Below, piece after piece: positions 43,377-51,528 of a stretch of 64,000 nt of DNA. The notes under the pieces are model-generated. The model did not search any database, was not told the DNA's origin, and saw only the letters and a program-made list of their open reading frames with translations. The position numbers and the translations under genes were made by a program. Origin of the DNA: Deltaproteobacteria bacterium (GTDB lineage Bacteria; Myxococcota_A; Polyangia; Polyangiales; Polyangiaceae); the NCBI GenBank assembly GCA_016875405.1, contig VGRJ01000001.1:1-64000 (forward strand), read 5' to 3'. How positions within the stretch are numbered: position 1 is the first letter of the stretch; each line of letters starts with the position of its first letter.

Positions 43377-43426
43377 CAGCGAGACGCACCCCAGTCCACA
43401 CGCCTCCCCTGGAGTGCGTCTCGCTG
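43377..43426. repeat. 13-bp perfect inverted repeat with 24-nt loop
   Basis: CAGCGAGACGCAC (43377-43389) is perfectly repeated in inverted form at 43414-43426. The loop is C/A-rich on the plus strand (43390-43413). It lies between the AgmX-like gene and the convergent histone-like gene. Terminator, RNA structure or protein site cannot be told apart. Confidence 0.6.
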
Positions 43427-43589
43427 ATAGCAATGCGGTCGAGCCGATGTCTCGGTCTCGACCTGGCGCGGTCGGTCGACGTTGAGTCGCTGCGTGGACC
43501 GCGCGCCCGCGCCGACCGTCGTTCGGTCGGGCGGGACTTCTCGCCGCAGCTCCCCATCGAGGACGAGGAGCGGCAAGTGAGGTCGGTCG

Positions 43590-43608
43590 GCTCGAGGTGC
43601 TCTCGAGC
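43590..43608 (-). terminator. Stem-loop just past the histone-like gene
   Basis: A 7-bp stem GCTCGAG/CTCGAGC with a 5-nt loop lies 12 nt beyond the long-form stop codon of the Lys/Ala-rich gene. No U-run follows in the direction of transcription, so intrinsic termination is uncertain. Confidence 0.35.
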
Positions 43609-43620
43609 AGACCGTCGATC

Positions 43621-43961
43621 TCAGGCGTTCGTCGACGGGGTCGACGGAGCCGGCGGCACGGCGGGTGCCGCAGCAGGAACCGGAGCAGCCTTCACGAGCG
43701 GCGCGGCCACCGGGGGCTTCACAGAGGGCTTCTTCGCAGGAGCCTTCTTCGCCACCGACTTCTTTGCCGGCTTCTTCGCAGAGGTTTTTTTAGCGCGAGC
43801 GGGCGCCTTTGCCGCCTGCTTCCGCGTCGCGCTCAGGCTTTTTTTGCGGCCTTCTTCGCGGGGGCCTTCTTGGCGGCCTTCTTCGGAGCAGCCTTCTTCG
43901 CGGGGGCCTTCTTGGCGGCCTTCTTCGGAGCAGCCTTCTTCGCGGTCTTCTTCGCAGCCAT
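43621..43961 (-). CDS. Lys/Ala-rich histone H1-like protein, two frames joined by a candidate -1 frameshift
   Basis: The start is fixed by AGGAGG (43970-43975) 8 nt before ATG. The first frame encodes 42 aa of KKAAxKKAAKKAPA repeats and stops at TGA 43833-43835. Immediately before that stop the codons are GCA AAA AAA GCC, an A-AAA-AAA slippery heptamer. A -1 shift continues for 72 more residues (SLSATRKQAAKAPARAKKTS..., then KKPAKKSVAKKAPAKK and a Pro/Ala/Val tail), giving 113 aa in total. Both halves share the same repeat style, so they are one gene. Related H1/AlgP-like proteins bind DNA non-specifically. Programmed frameshifting, transcript slippage or a base error at A7 are the alternatives. 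Strong promoter upstream. Confidence 0.85.
43792..43845 (-). promoter_or_regulatory. Candidate -1 ribosomal frameshift site: A7 heptamer plus stem-loop
   Basis: The slippery A7 (43839-43845) is in the correct X-XXY-YYZ phase for the first frame. After a 5-nt spacer (GCCTG), AGCGCGA (43833-43827) pairs with TCGCGCT (43798-43792). After one bulged base, GCGG (43825-43822) pairs with CCGC (43802-43799), making an ~11-bp stem. An alternative 5-bp hairpin GCCTG/CAGGC competes with it. The layout matches known -1 signals; function is inferred. Confidence 0.6.
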
Positions 43962-44053
43962 GTTCAAATCCTCCTGGACCTGTCGCGTCGGTTGCCTCCT
44001 CGTGTCTGCCAGCGGGCAAACGTGGAAGGAGCAGGGCAACAGATGTTGCAAGA

Positions 44054-44083
44054 CGTATAGTGCCATCTATGGCAGACCGTCAA
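44054..44083 (-). promoter_or_regulatory. Sigma70-type promoter with palindromic operator in the spacer
   Basis: Reading the minus strand: -35 TTGACG (44083-44078), 18-nt spacer, -10 TATACG (44059-44054), pointing at the histone-like gene with a leader of ~85 nt. The spacer holds a perfect palindrome TGCCAT-AG-ATGGCA (44061-44074), placed where a bound repressor would block polymerase. A second repeat TGATC/GATCA lies upstream at 44093-44109. Confidence 0.62.
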
Positions 44084-44209
44084 CGGAAAAAATGATCAGC
44101 TACCGATCAGGTGTTCCGTTGCGGGCGTTCCGTAGTTAGGCGCGGGCTCCCTGCGCGCCACGCGCGCCTTGTCGAAGGGCGCCTTCCTCGGTAGGGTGAC
44201 GCCCTCGCG

Positions 44210-45022
44210 ATGACGACGAAGATCTTGGCGATCCTGGGGGTCGCGGCGACGCTCTTCGGCAGCGGCTGCGGCTATTCGGAGGAAGAGATGCGCGCGCGGC
44301 TGCGTGACATCGAGGGGCTGCGCCAGCAGCTCGCTGCCGAGGGCGCGAACAACAAGAAATTCCAGCGCGAGCTCGACGAGGCGCGGACCCAGATCGAGCA
44401 GCTGAAGAGCCAGCTGTCGGACGCAAACGTCGACGTCGCGAACCTGAAGAGTGACGTCGAGGAGAAGGCGAAGGCCCTCGAGGAGTACAAGCGGCGCGCC
44501 GCGCAGCTCGAGGAGATCCGACGTCGGTTCGACCTCTTGCGCTCGAAGCTGCAGGATCTCACCCGCCTCGGCCTCAAGGTCACCCTGCGCCACAACAGGA
44601 TGGTGATCGAGCTGCCGGGCGATGTGCTCTTCGACTCCGGGCGCGAGACGTTGAAAAAGCAGGGCGAGGAGATCCTGCTCAAGATCGCTGACGTCGTGCG
44701 GCGCGACCCGGCGCTCATGGAGCGTGATTTCCAGGTCGCCGGCCACACCGACAGCCAGGCCTACGGCGTCGGTCCGTTCAAGGACAACTGGGGCCTTAGC
44801 GTCATGCGTGCCCGCGAGGTGTTGAGCTTCCTCGTCCGTCCGGAGGACAAGAAGGGCGGCGGATTGAAGCCCGAGCGGTGGAGCGCCTCCGGCTACGGGG
44901 ACACCGATCCCATCGCCGCAAACGACTCGCCCGAGGGGCGACAGTCGAACCGTCGCTGCGAGCTCGTCGTACTACCAAAGCTTGAAGAAATGCTGGATCT
45001 GAAGTCGATCACCGGCGAGTGA
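44210..45022 (+). CDS. OmpA-like peptidoglycan-binding lipoprotein with coiled coil
   Basis: The product is 270 aa. Signal ILGVAATLFGSGC. Residues ~22-115 are one long coiled coil (EEEMRARLRDIEGLRQQLA, LDEARTQIEQLKSQL, EEKAKALEEYKRRAAQLEE). From ~120 an OmpA C-terminal domain follows: GDVLFDSGRETLKKQGEEIL, VAGHTDSQAYG, NWGLSVMRAREVLSFL, SGYGDTDPIA, EGRQSNRRCELVV. It should tether the outer membrane to peptidoglycan. The Ppx gene follows 59 bp downstream. Confidence 0.92.
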   Translation: MTTKILAILGVAATLFGSGCGYSEEEMRARLRDIEGLRQQLAAEGANNKKFQRELDEARTQIEQLKSQLSDANVDVANLKSDVEEKAKALEEYKRRAAQLEEIRRRFDLLRSKLQDLTRLGLKVTLRHNRMVIELPGDVLFDSGRETLKKQGEEILLKIADVVRRDPALMERDFQVAGHTDSQAYGVGPFKDNWGLSVMRAREVLSFLVRPEDKKGGGLKPERWSASGYGDTDPIAANDSPEGRQSNRRCELVVLPKLEEMLDLKSITGE

Positions 45023-45081
45023 CCGACGACGTGGCGCGGCGCTCGCGGTGAACTTCGAGCCCGCGGGAGAGGAGCTCGAAC

Positions 45082-46014
45082 GTGAAGTCGCGCGTCGCCA
45101 CCATCGACATCGGAACGAACTCCGTGCTGCTCCTCGTCGCGGCGCGGGATGGCCAGCACGTCCGGGCGCTGGTCGAGCGCGCCACCATCACCCGCCTTGG
45201 CGAAGGCGTCGATCGAACGGGCGAGCTCGCACCCGCGGCGGTCGAGCGGACGCTCGCTTGCTTGCGCGAGTACGCCGACGAGATCGGACGCTGGGACGTC
45301 GACGCCGTGGCCGCCGTGGGCACGAGCGCGATGCGCGACGCCGCGGGCGGCGAGGCCTTCTGTGACGCCGCCGAAGCCGTGCTCGGGGCGCGACCGAGCG
45401 TCATCAGCGGCGAGCGCGAGGCGCAGCTCACCTTCGACGGAGCGCTCATGGGCCTCGAGCCGGAGGGCGTGCTCGCGGTGTTCGACATCGGCGGCGGCAG
45501 CACCGAGATCATCGTCGGTGCGCGCATCGGCCGCGGCCGGGGGACCCTCGCTCGCGCCAAGAGCCTCGACATCGGCGCGGTGCGCCTCACGGAGCGCCAC
45601 GTCCGACACGACCCGCCGCTGCCCTCCGAGCTCGACGCGATCCGCCGCGCTGTTCGCGACGCCCTGAAGGACGCGCCCTCGATGCGAGGCCGACCGCTCG
45701 TCGGCGTCGCAGGCACCGTGACGACGCTGACCGCGTTCGCGCACGGCATCGCGCCCTACGACGCTCGGCAGGTGCACGGAGCCGTGCTGTCGCGCGTGGC
45801 GCTCGGAGAGGCGGTCGCGACCCTGGCCGCAACGCCGCTCGAGGAGCGAAGGCAGCTCGCCGCCATCGAGCCAAAGCGCGCGGACGTGATCGTCGCTGGC
45901 GGCATCCTGGCCGAGGAGCTGTGCGACGCGGCGGAGGCGGACCGCTTGATCGCGTCCGACCGCGGCGTGCGTTGGGGGCTCGCGCTGGAATGCCTGGACG
46001 AGCCGACGCGTTGA
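45082..46014 (+). CDS. Ppx/GppA phosphatase family protein (exopolyphosphatase-like)
   Basis: The product is 310 aa from GTG preceded by GAGAGGAG. It has the ASKHA motifs of Ppx/GppA: ATIDIGTNSVLLLV (phosphate 1), AVGTSAMRDAAGG, catalytic SGEREAQLTFDGAL, VFDIGGGSTEIIVG (phosphate 2), GVAGTVTTLTAF and VIVAGGILAEEL. The short length means only the core is present, without the C-terminal HD-like domain of E. coli Ppx. It cleaves polyphosphate or pppGpp; which one cannot be judged here. Confidence 0.92.
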   Translation: MKSRVATIDIGTNSVLLLVAARDGQHVRALVERATITRLGEGVDRTGELAPAAVERTLACLREYADEIGRWDVDAVAAVGTSAMRDAAGGEAFCDAAEAVLGARPSVISGEREAQLTFDGALMGLEPEGVLAVFDIGGGSTEIIVGARIGRGRGTLARAKSLDIGAVRLTERHVRHDPPLPSELDAIRRAVRDALKDAPSMRGRPLVGVAGTVTTLTAFAHGIAPYDARQVHGAVLSRVALGEAVATLAATPLEERRQLAAIEPKRADVIVAGGILAEELCDAAEADRLIASDRGVRWGLALECLDEPTR

Positions 46015-46320
46015 TCTCGGAAGGCGGAGGCGGCTGCCTAGTCGAACTCTGTCCGGGTGGAAAGTTCTTGACGAATCGACGCGTGTTTACTAAGGTTCGC
46101 CGCGCCTAGCGCGTCGAATGTCCACCGGGACGCAGTTGCAGGCCCAACGGCAACAAGACCCACCAACCACCAGCGGAAGAGCCGCTGACGCCTTCGACCG
46201 GACTGCTCCGGAACCGCCGGCGCCATCGCTCGAACGCTAGGCATCGAAGGACGCGCACTCCTGCGCGTCGACGAGGACGTGCCCAAGGCGCGCAGGCATC
46301 GAGAAGGAGAGATACCGAAC
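46015..46320 (+). other. Long leader region of carD/cdnL
   Basis: The 306-bp gap holds the carD promoter (46068-46096) and a leader of about 215 nt. The leader has a hairpin CAGCGG-aagag-CCGCTG (46171-46187) and a 40-codon reading frame from ATG 46118 to TAG 46238-46240. That frame is no longer than expected by chance at this G+C and lacks a ribosome site, so it is not called as a gene. Confidence 0.55.
46068..46096 (+). promoter_or_regulatory. Sigma70-type promoter of carD/cdnL
   Basis: -35 TTGACG (46068-46073), 17-nt spacer, -10-like TAAGGT (46091-46096). The -35 is near consensus and the -10 is weak, with the T at both ends conserved. CdnL/CarD itself stabilises open complexes at promoters with poor -10 regions, so autoregulation is plausible. 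Confidence 0.55.
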
Positions 46321-46827
46321 ATGCAGGCCAATGCAGACGTTCAGTTCAAGGTCGGCGACAAGGCGGTCTACCCCGCGCAGGGCGTGGCCGAGGTCGTGGA
46401 CATCGAGGAGAAGGACATCGCCGGGAATCGGCAGCGCTTCTACGTCCTGCGCATCCTCGACACGGACCGTAAGATCATGGTGCCGGTCAAGAACGCGAAC
46501 GCCGTCGGCCTCCGACAGGTGATCTCGGAGCAGGAGATCCAGGAGATCTTCGACATCCTCCGCGAGCGTACGATCGCGTTCGACAATCAGACCTGGAACC
46601 GCCGCTACCGCGGGTTCATGGACAAGATCAAGACGGGCTCGATCTACGACGTCGCCGAGGTGCTCCGTGACCTCTACCGTCTGAAGACCGACAAGCAACT
46701 CTCCTTCGGCGAGCGACGCATGCTGGACACCGCGCGCACGCTGATCGTGAAGGAGATCGCGATCGCCCGGAACCAGACCGAAGAGAACGTGAAGAACGAG
46801 ATCGAAGCGATCTTCTTCACGAACTGA
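46321..46827 (+). CDS. cdnL: CarD/CdnL family RNA polymerase-binding transcription regulator
   Basis: The product is 168 aa. The ATG at 46321 is chosen for the GGAG upstream and the MQANADVQFKVGDKAVYPAQ start; an in-frame ATG at 46279 would add 14 residues. The Tudor-like RNAP beta-binding domain (VGDKAVYPAQGVAEVVDIEE, RFYVLRILDTDRKIMVPV) is followed by the helical DNA-contacting domain (QTWNRRYRGFMDKIKTG, LSFGERRMLDTARTLIVKEI). There is no HMGA-like tail, so it matches CdnL rather than Myxococcus CarD. It is essential for rRNA and growth promoters in related bacteria. Confidence 0.95.
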   Translation: MQANADVQFKVGDKAVYPAQGVAEVVDIEEKDIAGNRQRFYVLRILDTDRKIMVPVKNANAVGLRQVISEQEIQEIFDILRERTIAFDNQTWNRRYRGFMDKIKTGSIYDVAEVLRDLYRLKTDKQLSFGERRMLDTARTLIVKEIAIARNQTEENVKNEIEAIFFTN

Positions 46828-46892
46828 CCCGCCTGGACCACCCCACGAGAGGGGCTCGCCGCGGACGAGTCTCCAAGCCAACCCCTCCGGCG

Positions 46893-46931
46893 GAGCGGCG
46901 GTGACCACGAGGTCGCCGCCGCTCGCGTTTT
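46893..46931 (+). terminator. Intrinsic terminator after carD/cdnL
   Basis: Stem GAGCGGCGG (46893-46901) / CCGCCGCTC (46916-46924) continues through a T-G wobble into GACC/GGTC with loop ACGA, and TTTT follows at 46928-46931. It is well placed 65 bp after the carD stop. Confidence 0.78.
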
Positions 46932-47022
46932 GTAAGCCGGAGAGCTATGTCGCGGGTCGGGTTCGTGGCATGCTGAATACCTCGCGGACGCCGCGCATCG
47001 AACCCTCGTCGGACGTCCCCGC

Positions 47023-49353
47023 ATGAGCGCCGAAGACAAGCCTCATACCCCGCCAAAGCCGGTCCGCCCGAGCGTCAGCATCGGGCACATGGTCCGCAAG
47101 TACTGGCCGACGGCGGTGACCACCTTCGTCGCGGTCGTGACGGGCACGGTGTTCTACACGCTCGGCCAGACGCGCATCTACCAGGCCGAAGCGACGGTGA
47201 TGTTCGACCCGCGGCCGCCGAAGCCGCTCGGCCATCGCGTCGAGACCATCGTCGACCTCGGGACCGACAACTACTGGGGCAATCAGGAGTACTACGAGAC
47301 CCAGTACCACATCATCAAGTCGCGCCGAATCTCGCTCATGGTCGTCAACGAGCTCGGGCTCCACAACGACCTCGCCTTCTTGCAAAACACCCCATCAGGG
47401 GGAAGCCCGAAGGGCACGTCGGCGAAGGTCTCGCCGGAGCGCGCGGCGGACGAGCTGCGAGGCCGTATCGAGGTGCAGCCGGTTCGAGACAGCCGGCTCG
47501 CGACCGTCAAGCTGAAGGACGCGAACCCGGATCGCGCCCAGCGAATCCTGTCTGCCCTCATCGACAGCTACGTGAACCAGAACCTCGAGAACGCGCTCGA
47601 GAACACGAGCACGGCGAGCGACTGGCTGCGCAACCAGCTCGACACGTTGAACGGCGACCTCAAGACGAGCGAGGAGGCGCTGCACTCCTATAAGAAGCAG
47701 AACGACATCCTCTCGGTCGCGTTCGACGACAAGTCGAGCATGCTCTCCGACGAGATGAAGGCGGTGAACGCCGAGCTCACTCGCGTCAAGGCGCTCCTGC
47801 AAGAGGCCTCGGCGCGCAAGGCGGTGCTCGACTCGGTGCCAGAGAACGACCCGCGGCTCATCCAGTCGTCCGAGCTCATGAAGAGCGCCGTGCTCACCTC
47901 GCTCCGCGCGCAGTTCGAGCAGGCGTCGAGCGAGCGCGATGCCCTCCTCGGCGCGGGCAAGGGCAAGAACCATCACGAGGTTCGCGCCTCCGAGCGGCGC
48001 GTCCGCTCCGCCGAAGCGGCCATTCAAAAAGAGATCCAGAACATCAAGCGCTCGGTGGCGCGAGACCTCGAGGTGCTCGGGAAGCAGGCCGGCGGTCTGC
48101 AGGGCATGCTCAACAAGTCGAAGGATCAGGCCCACTCGCTGAACCAGCTCGAGATCGAGTTCAACCGCCTGCGTCGCAACAAAGAGAACACCGAAAAGCT
48201 CTACTCCCTCGTGCTCGAGCGCACGAAGGAGGCCGACCTCGCGCAGATGATGCGGGTCAACAACATCAGCGTCGTCGATCGTCCGCTGCAGCCGCGCTCG
48301 CCCGTGTCGCCGAAGGTTCCCCTCAACTTGGCCGCCGGCATCTTCGGCGGCCTCCTGCTCGGGATCGCCGCGGCGTTCATTCGTGGCCTGATGGACCGAA
48401 CGGTCAAGGTCCCCGACGACCTCGAGGAGGAGTTCGGGCTGACCTTCCTCGGGCTCTTGCCGCAGGTAGCGAGCGGCCTCTTCGGCTCGGGCGGCTACAA
48501 GTACGGCTACGCGAAGCGCAAGCGGCGGCGCGGTCAGCCGGTGAAGGAGGGCAAGCCAGAGCTCATCGTCCACGATCAGCCGACGAGCAACGTGGCCGAG
48601 GCGTCGCGCGCCATCCGCACCAACCTCATGTTCATGGCGCCGGACAACCCGCATCAGGTCCTCCTCGTGACGAGTCCGGGGCCGTCCGAGGGCAAGACGA
48701 CGGTGGCCTGCTCGATCAGCGTGGCGATGGCGCAGACGGGCCAGCGCGTGCTCCTCGTCGACTGCGATCTCCGCCGGCCCCGCATCCACCGCGTCTTTGA
48801 TCGTGGCTCCGAGAGCGGCGTCTCGACCGCCCTCCTCGGTGGCAGCCTCGACGAGGCGATCACGCCGACGCCGGTGCCGAACCTCTACGTCCTCCCCGCC
48901 GGCCCGATCCCGCCGAACCCTGCCGAGCTCCTCCACACCGAGAAGTTCCGACAGCTCATCGCCGAGCTCCGTGGTCGCTACGACCGCGTGATCATCGACA
49001 GCCCGCCAGTCGTCGCGGTCACCGACCCGACGATCCTGTCGACGCTCGTCGATGGGACGGTGCTCGTGGTGCGCGCGTTCAAGACGCGCAAGGAGCTGGC
49101 GCGTCACGCGCTCCGCTCGATCCAGGACGTGGGCGGCAAGCTCGTCGGTGGCGTCCTGAACGCCGTCGACTTCTCGAAGATCGAGTACAAATACTCGTAC
49201 TACTACTACCGGCGCGAGGGTTACTACGGCGAGGAGAAAGCCGACGCAAAGACGCGCGAGCGCGCCCTCGAGGTGGTCGCCGGGCGACGCGGGTCCTCGC
49301 GCGACACAAACGACGACGACGACAACGCCGCGGCCTCGTCCCCGGCCGAGTGA
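47023..49353 (+). CDS. Wzz-type chain-length regulator fused to BY-kinase (polysaccharide tyrosine autokinase)
   Basis: The product is 776 aa. A Wzz domain with two membrane segments (AVTTFVAVVTGTVFYTLG; PLNLAAGIFGGLLLGIAAAF) flanks a long periplasmic coiled coil (~170-410). The cytoplasmic kinase has Walker A GPSEGKTT (~552), Walker A' VLLVDCDLRRPR (~576) and Walker B RVIIDSPP (~655). A C-terminal tyrosine cluster (EYKYSYYYYRREGYYG, ~721-736) is the expected autophosphorylation site. It controls polymer length and export. It heads a run of glycan genes in tight succession. Confidence 0.95.
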   Translation: MSAEDKPHTPPKPVRPSVSIGHMVRKYWPTAVTTFVAVVTGTVFYTLGQTRIYQAEATVMFDPRPPKPLGHRVETIVDLGTDNYWGNQEYYETQYHIIKSRRISLMVVNELGLHNDLAFLQNTPSGGSPKGTSAKVSPERAADELRGRIEVQPVRDSRLATVKLKDANPDRAQRILSALIDSYVNQNLENALENTSTASDWLRNQLDTLNGDLKTSEEALHSYKKQNDILSVAFDDKSSMLSDEMKAVNAELTRVKALLQEASARKAVLDSVPENDPRLIQSSELMKSAVLTSLRAQFEQASSERDALLGAGKGKNHHEVRASERRVRSAEAAIQKEIQNIKRSVARDLEVLGKQAGGLQGMLNKSKDQAHSLNQLEIEFNRLRRNKENTEKLYSLVLERTKEADLAQMMRVNNISVVDRPLQPRSPVSPKVPLNLAAGIFGGLLLGIAAAFIRGLMDRTVKVPDDLEEEFGLTFLGLLPQVASGLFGSGGYKYGYAKRKRRRGQPVKEGKPELIVHDQPTSNVAEASRAIRTNLMFMAPDNPHQVLLVTSPGPSEGKTTVACSISVAMAQTGQRVLLVDCDLRRPRIHRVFDRGSESGVSTALLGGSLDEAITPTPVPNLYVLPAGPIPPNPAELLHTEKFRQLIAELRGRYDRVIIDSPPVVAVTDPTILSTLVDGTVLVVRAFKTRKELARHALRSIQDVGGKLVGGVLNAVDFSKIEYKYSYYYYRREGYYGEEKADAKTRERALEVVAGRRGSSRDTNDDDDNAAASSPAE

Positions 49354-49361
49354 GAGCGACC

Positions 49362-50318
49362 ATGAAGGCATTCATCACCGGAGGTGCTGGATTCATCGGC
49401 TCCCACCTCACCGAAGCGCTGCTCGACGCCGGCCACGAGGTCTTCATCCTCGACGACCTGTCGACAGGCTCCGCCGAGAATTTCCGCCCCTTCAAGGCGA
49501 ACCCGCGATTTCACCACCACATCGCGTCCTTCCTCGAGGTCCCGCTCGTAAACGAGCTCGTCGACACGGCCGACGTGACCTACCACCTCGCGGCCGCCGT
49601 CGGCGTCAAGCTCATCGTCGAGAGCCCGGTCCACACGATCGAGACGAACGTGCGCGGCACCGAGATCGTGCTCGCCGCAGCGGCGAAGAAGCAGCGCCCT
49701 GTGTTCATCGCATCGACGAGCGAGGTCTACGGCAAATCAGCGGAGTTTCCATTCCGCGAAGAGGGCGACCTCGTGATGGGCGCGACCAGCAAGGGTCGCT
49801 GGTCGTACGCTTGCTCCAAGGCGATCGACGAGTTTCTCGCGCTCGCCTACTTCAAAGAGAGAAAGCTCCCAACGGTCGTCGGGCGCCTCTTCAACACCGT
49901 CGGCCCGCGTCAGTCGGCGCGCTACGGCATGGTCTTGCCGAGCTTTGCGCGTCAAGCCCTCGCGGGTGAGCCGATCACGGTCTACGGCGACGGGACCCAG
50001 TCGCGCTGCTTCTGCCATGTAAAGGACACCGTGCGCGCGCTCGTCGGGGTGATGCAGAACAGCCGGGCGTACGGCGAGGTGTTCAACATCGGGAGCACAC
50101 GCGAGGTCAGCATCGGCGGGCTCGCCGAGATGGTGCGCGACGCCGCGGGCTCGAAGAGCGAGATCGTCCGCGTCCCCTACGCGGAGGCGTACGCCGAGGG
50201 CTTCGAGGATATGATGCGGCGCGTCCCAAGCATCGAAAAGATCCGCGGTCACCTCGGCTGGGAGCCGAAGATCGCGCTGGAAGAGATCGTGCGCGATGTC
50301 GTCGCCTCCGTCGCGTAG
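49362..50318 (+). CDS. NAD-dependent epimerase/dehydratase (sugar-nucleotide modifying)
   Basis: The product is 318 aa. Extended SDR fold: FITGGAGFIGSHLTEALL (NAD motif), YHLAAAVGVKLIVESP, IASTSEVYGKS, catalytic YACSK (Tyr-x3-Lys), RLFNTVGPRQSARYGMVLP and the HVKDTVRAL region. It is closest by eye to UDP-glucose 4-epimerase and UDP-glucuronate decarboxylase types. It makes an activated sugar for the exopolysaccharide. The glycosyltransferase gene overlaps its last 23 nt. Confidence 0.92.
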   Translation: MKAFITGGAGFIGSHLTEALLDAGHEVFILDDLSTGSAENFRPFKANPRFHHHIASFLEVPLVNELVDTADVTYHLAAAVGVKLIVESPVHTIETNVRGTEIVLAAAAKKQRPVFIASTSEVYGKSAEFPFREEGDLVMGATSKGRWSYACSKAIDEFLALAYFKERKLPTVVGRLFNTVGPRQSARYGMVLPSFARQALAGEPITVYGDGTQSRCFCHVKDTVRALVGVMQNSRAYGEVFNIGSTREVSIGGLAEMVRDAAGSKSEIVRVPYAEAYAEGFEDMMRRVPSIEKIRGHLGWEPKIALEEIVRDVVASVA

Positions 50319-51528
50319 GCGTCGCGTCGCGCTCGTCACGACCCACCCGGTGCAGTACCACGGGCCGTGGTTTCGAAGGCTCGCCGCGAACGCGGGCGTC
50401 GAGCTACAGGTGCTGTTCGCGTGCGATCACGGCACGAAGCCGAGCTTCGACGCCGGCTTCAACGCGACGTTCGCCTGGGATCGCCTGCTCACCGACGGGT
50501 ATCGCCACGAGTTCTTGCCGAACGTTCACCCGGACCCAGGGCCACACGGCTTCTGGAACCGTACGAACCCGGTGCTTTGGAGCCGCATCCATCCGCGCGA
50601 GTTCGACGCGGTCATCGTGTTCGGGTGGGGCTTCGCGAGCGCGCTCCTCGCGGTCGCGGCGGCGCGCGCGCACGGCGTGCCGGTGGTCATGCACTCGGAG
50701 TCCAACCTTGGACCGTACACGCGTCCTCCGTGGAAGACGGCCGCCCGCAAGGCCATGCTGTCGGCGCTCTTCTCGCAGTGCGACGCGTTCCTCTCGGTGG
50801 GGTCGAAGGGTCACGAGATGTACCTCGCCTACGGAGCCGAGCCCGAGCAGGTGTTCATCGCGAATTACTGCGCCGACAACGACTTCTTCGAGGGTGAGCG
50901 CGAGCGCTTGGCACCGGAGCGCCCTGCGCTGCGAAGCGCCCTCGGTGTCGAGGACGAGCGCCCGGTCCTCGTGTGCTCGGGCAAGCTCTTCCCGGACAAA
51001 GAACCCCTCGAATTGCTCGAGGCCTTCGCCATCGTGAGGCGCGAGCGCCCGGCGCGCCTCGTGTTCCTCGGCGATGGTCCGCTGCGCCGCGACGTCGAGC
51101 GCGTGGCGCGCGAGCGAGGGGTCGGAGACGACGTGGTGATCACGGGCTTTCGCAATCAGCGCGAGCTCGGCGCGGCGTACGCCGCGGCCGACATGATGGT
51201 GTTCCCGTCGAAGCGCGAGACGTGGGGCATTGTGGTCAACGAGGCCATGCTGTTCGGCCTGCCGGTCATCTGCTCGGACCAGGTGACGGCGCACCACGAT
51301 CTCGTCGTGCCGGGCGTCACGGGTGACACCTACCCTTCGGGCGACTCGGTCGCCCTCGCCTCGATCTTGTCGAAGCGGCTCGCCGACCCGACGACGCTCC
51401 GACGGATGGGCGCGCGCGGGCTCGAGCGCATCCGGGGCTGGAACTACGACGTGGCGACGCAGCACACCATCGAAGCGATCGAGTTCGCCGTGACGCGAGC
51501 TCGTGGGCGCGGGGCCGCCGTCGCATGA
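50296..51528 (+). CDS. Family 4-type glycosyltransferase
   Basis: The product is 410 aa. A GT-B fold with an N-terminal acceptor domain (RRVALVTTHPVQYHGPWFRR, VFGWGFASALLAVAAARAHG). The C-terminal GT1-type donor domain has VLVCSGKLFPDKEPLELLEA, LVFLGDGPLRRDVE, VVITGFRNQRELGAAYAAAD, FPSKRETWGIVVNEAM (the EX7E-type motif area). It overlaps the epimerase upstream (23 nt) and the flippase downstream (ATGA). Sugar specificity unknown. Confidence 0.92.
   Translation: MSSPPSRRRRVALVTTHPVQYHGPWFRRLAANAGVELQVLFACDHGTKPSFDAGFNATFAWDRLLTDGYRHEFLPNVHPDPGPHGFWNRTNPVLWSRIHPREFDAVIVFGWGFASALLAVAAARAHGVPVVMHSESNLGPYTRPPWKTAARKAMLSALFSQCDAFLSVGSKGHEMYLAYGAEPEQVFIANYCADNDFFEGERERLAPERPALRSALGVEDERPVLVCSGKLFPDKEPLELLEAFAIVRRERPARLVFLGDGPLRRDVERVARERGVGDDVVITGFRNQRELGAAYAAADMMVFPSKRETWGIVVNEAMLFGLPVICSDQVTAHHDLVVPGVTGDTYPSGDSVALASILSKRLADPTTLRRMGARGLERIRGWNYDVATQHTIEAIEFAVTRARGRGAAVA

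Larger units (their letters stand above)
43297..43620. other. Convergent intergenic region with several hairpins
   Basis: This 324-bp region holds no convincing gene. Inverted repeats seen: a 13-bp perfect stem (43377-43389/43414-43426), CCGACCG-tcgtt-CGGTCGG (43512-43530) and GCTCGAG-gtgct-CTCGAGC (43590-43608, just past the histone-like stop). None is followed by a T-run. They may end both convergent transcripts. Confidence 0.6.

Noticed and set aside
43833-44066. Upstream ATG at 44066 for the histone-like gene
   Set aside because: The added residues are not basic and the strong AGGAGG sits before the internal ATG at 43961; the upstream ATG would start at or before the mapped -10 region.
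46118-46240. 40-codon leader peptide upstream of carD
   Set aside because: No ribosome site, ordinary composition and chance length at ~70% G+C; kept only as a note in the leader.
47395-49371. 658-codon open frame opposite the Wzz/BY-kinase gene
   Set aside because: It is an Arg/Leu/His-rich antisense shadow typical of high G+C DNA; the sense frame has full Wzz and Walker motifs.
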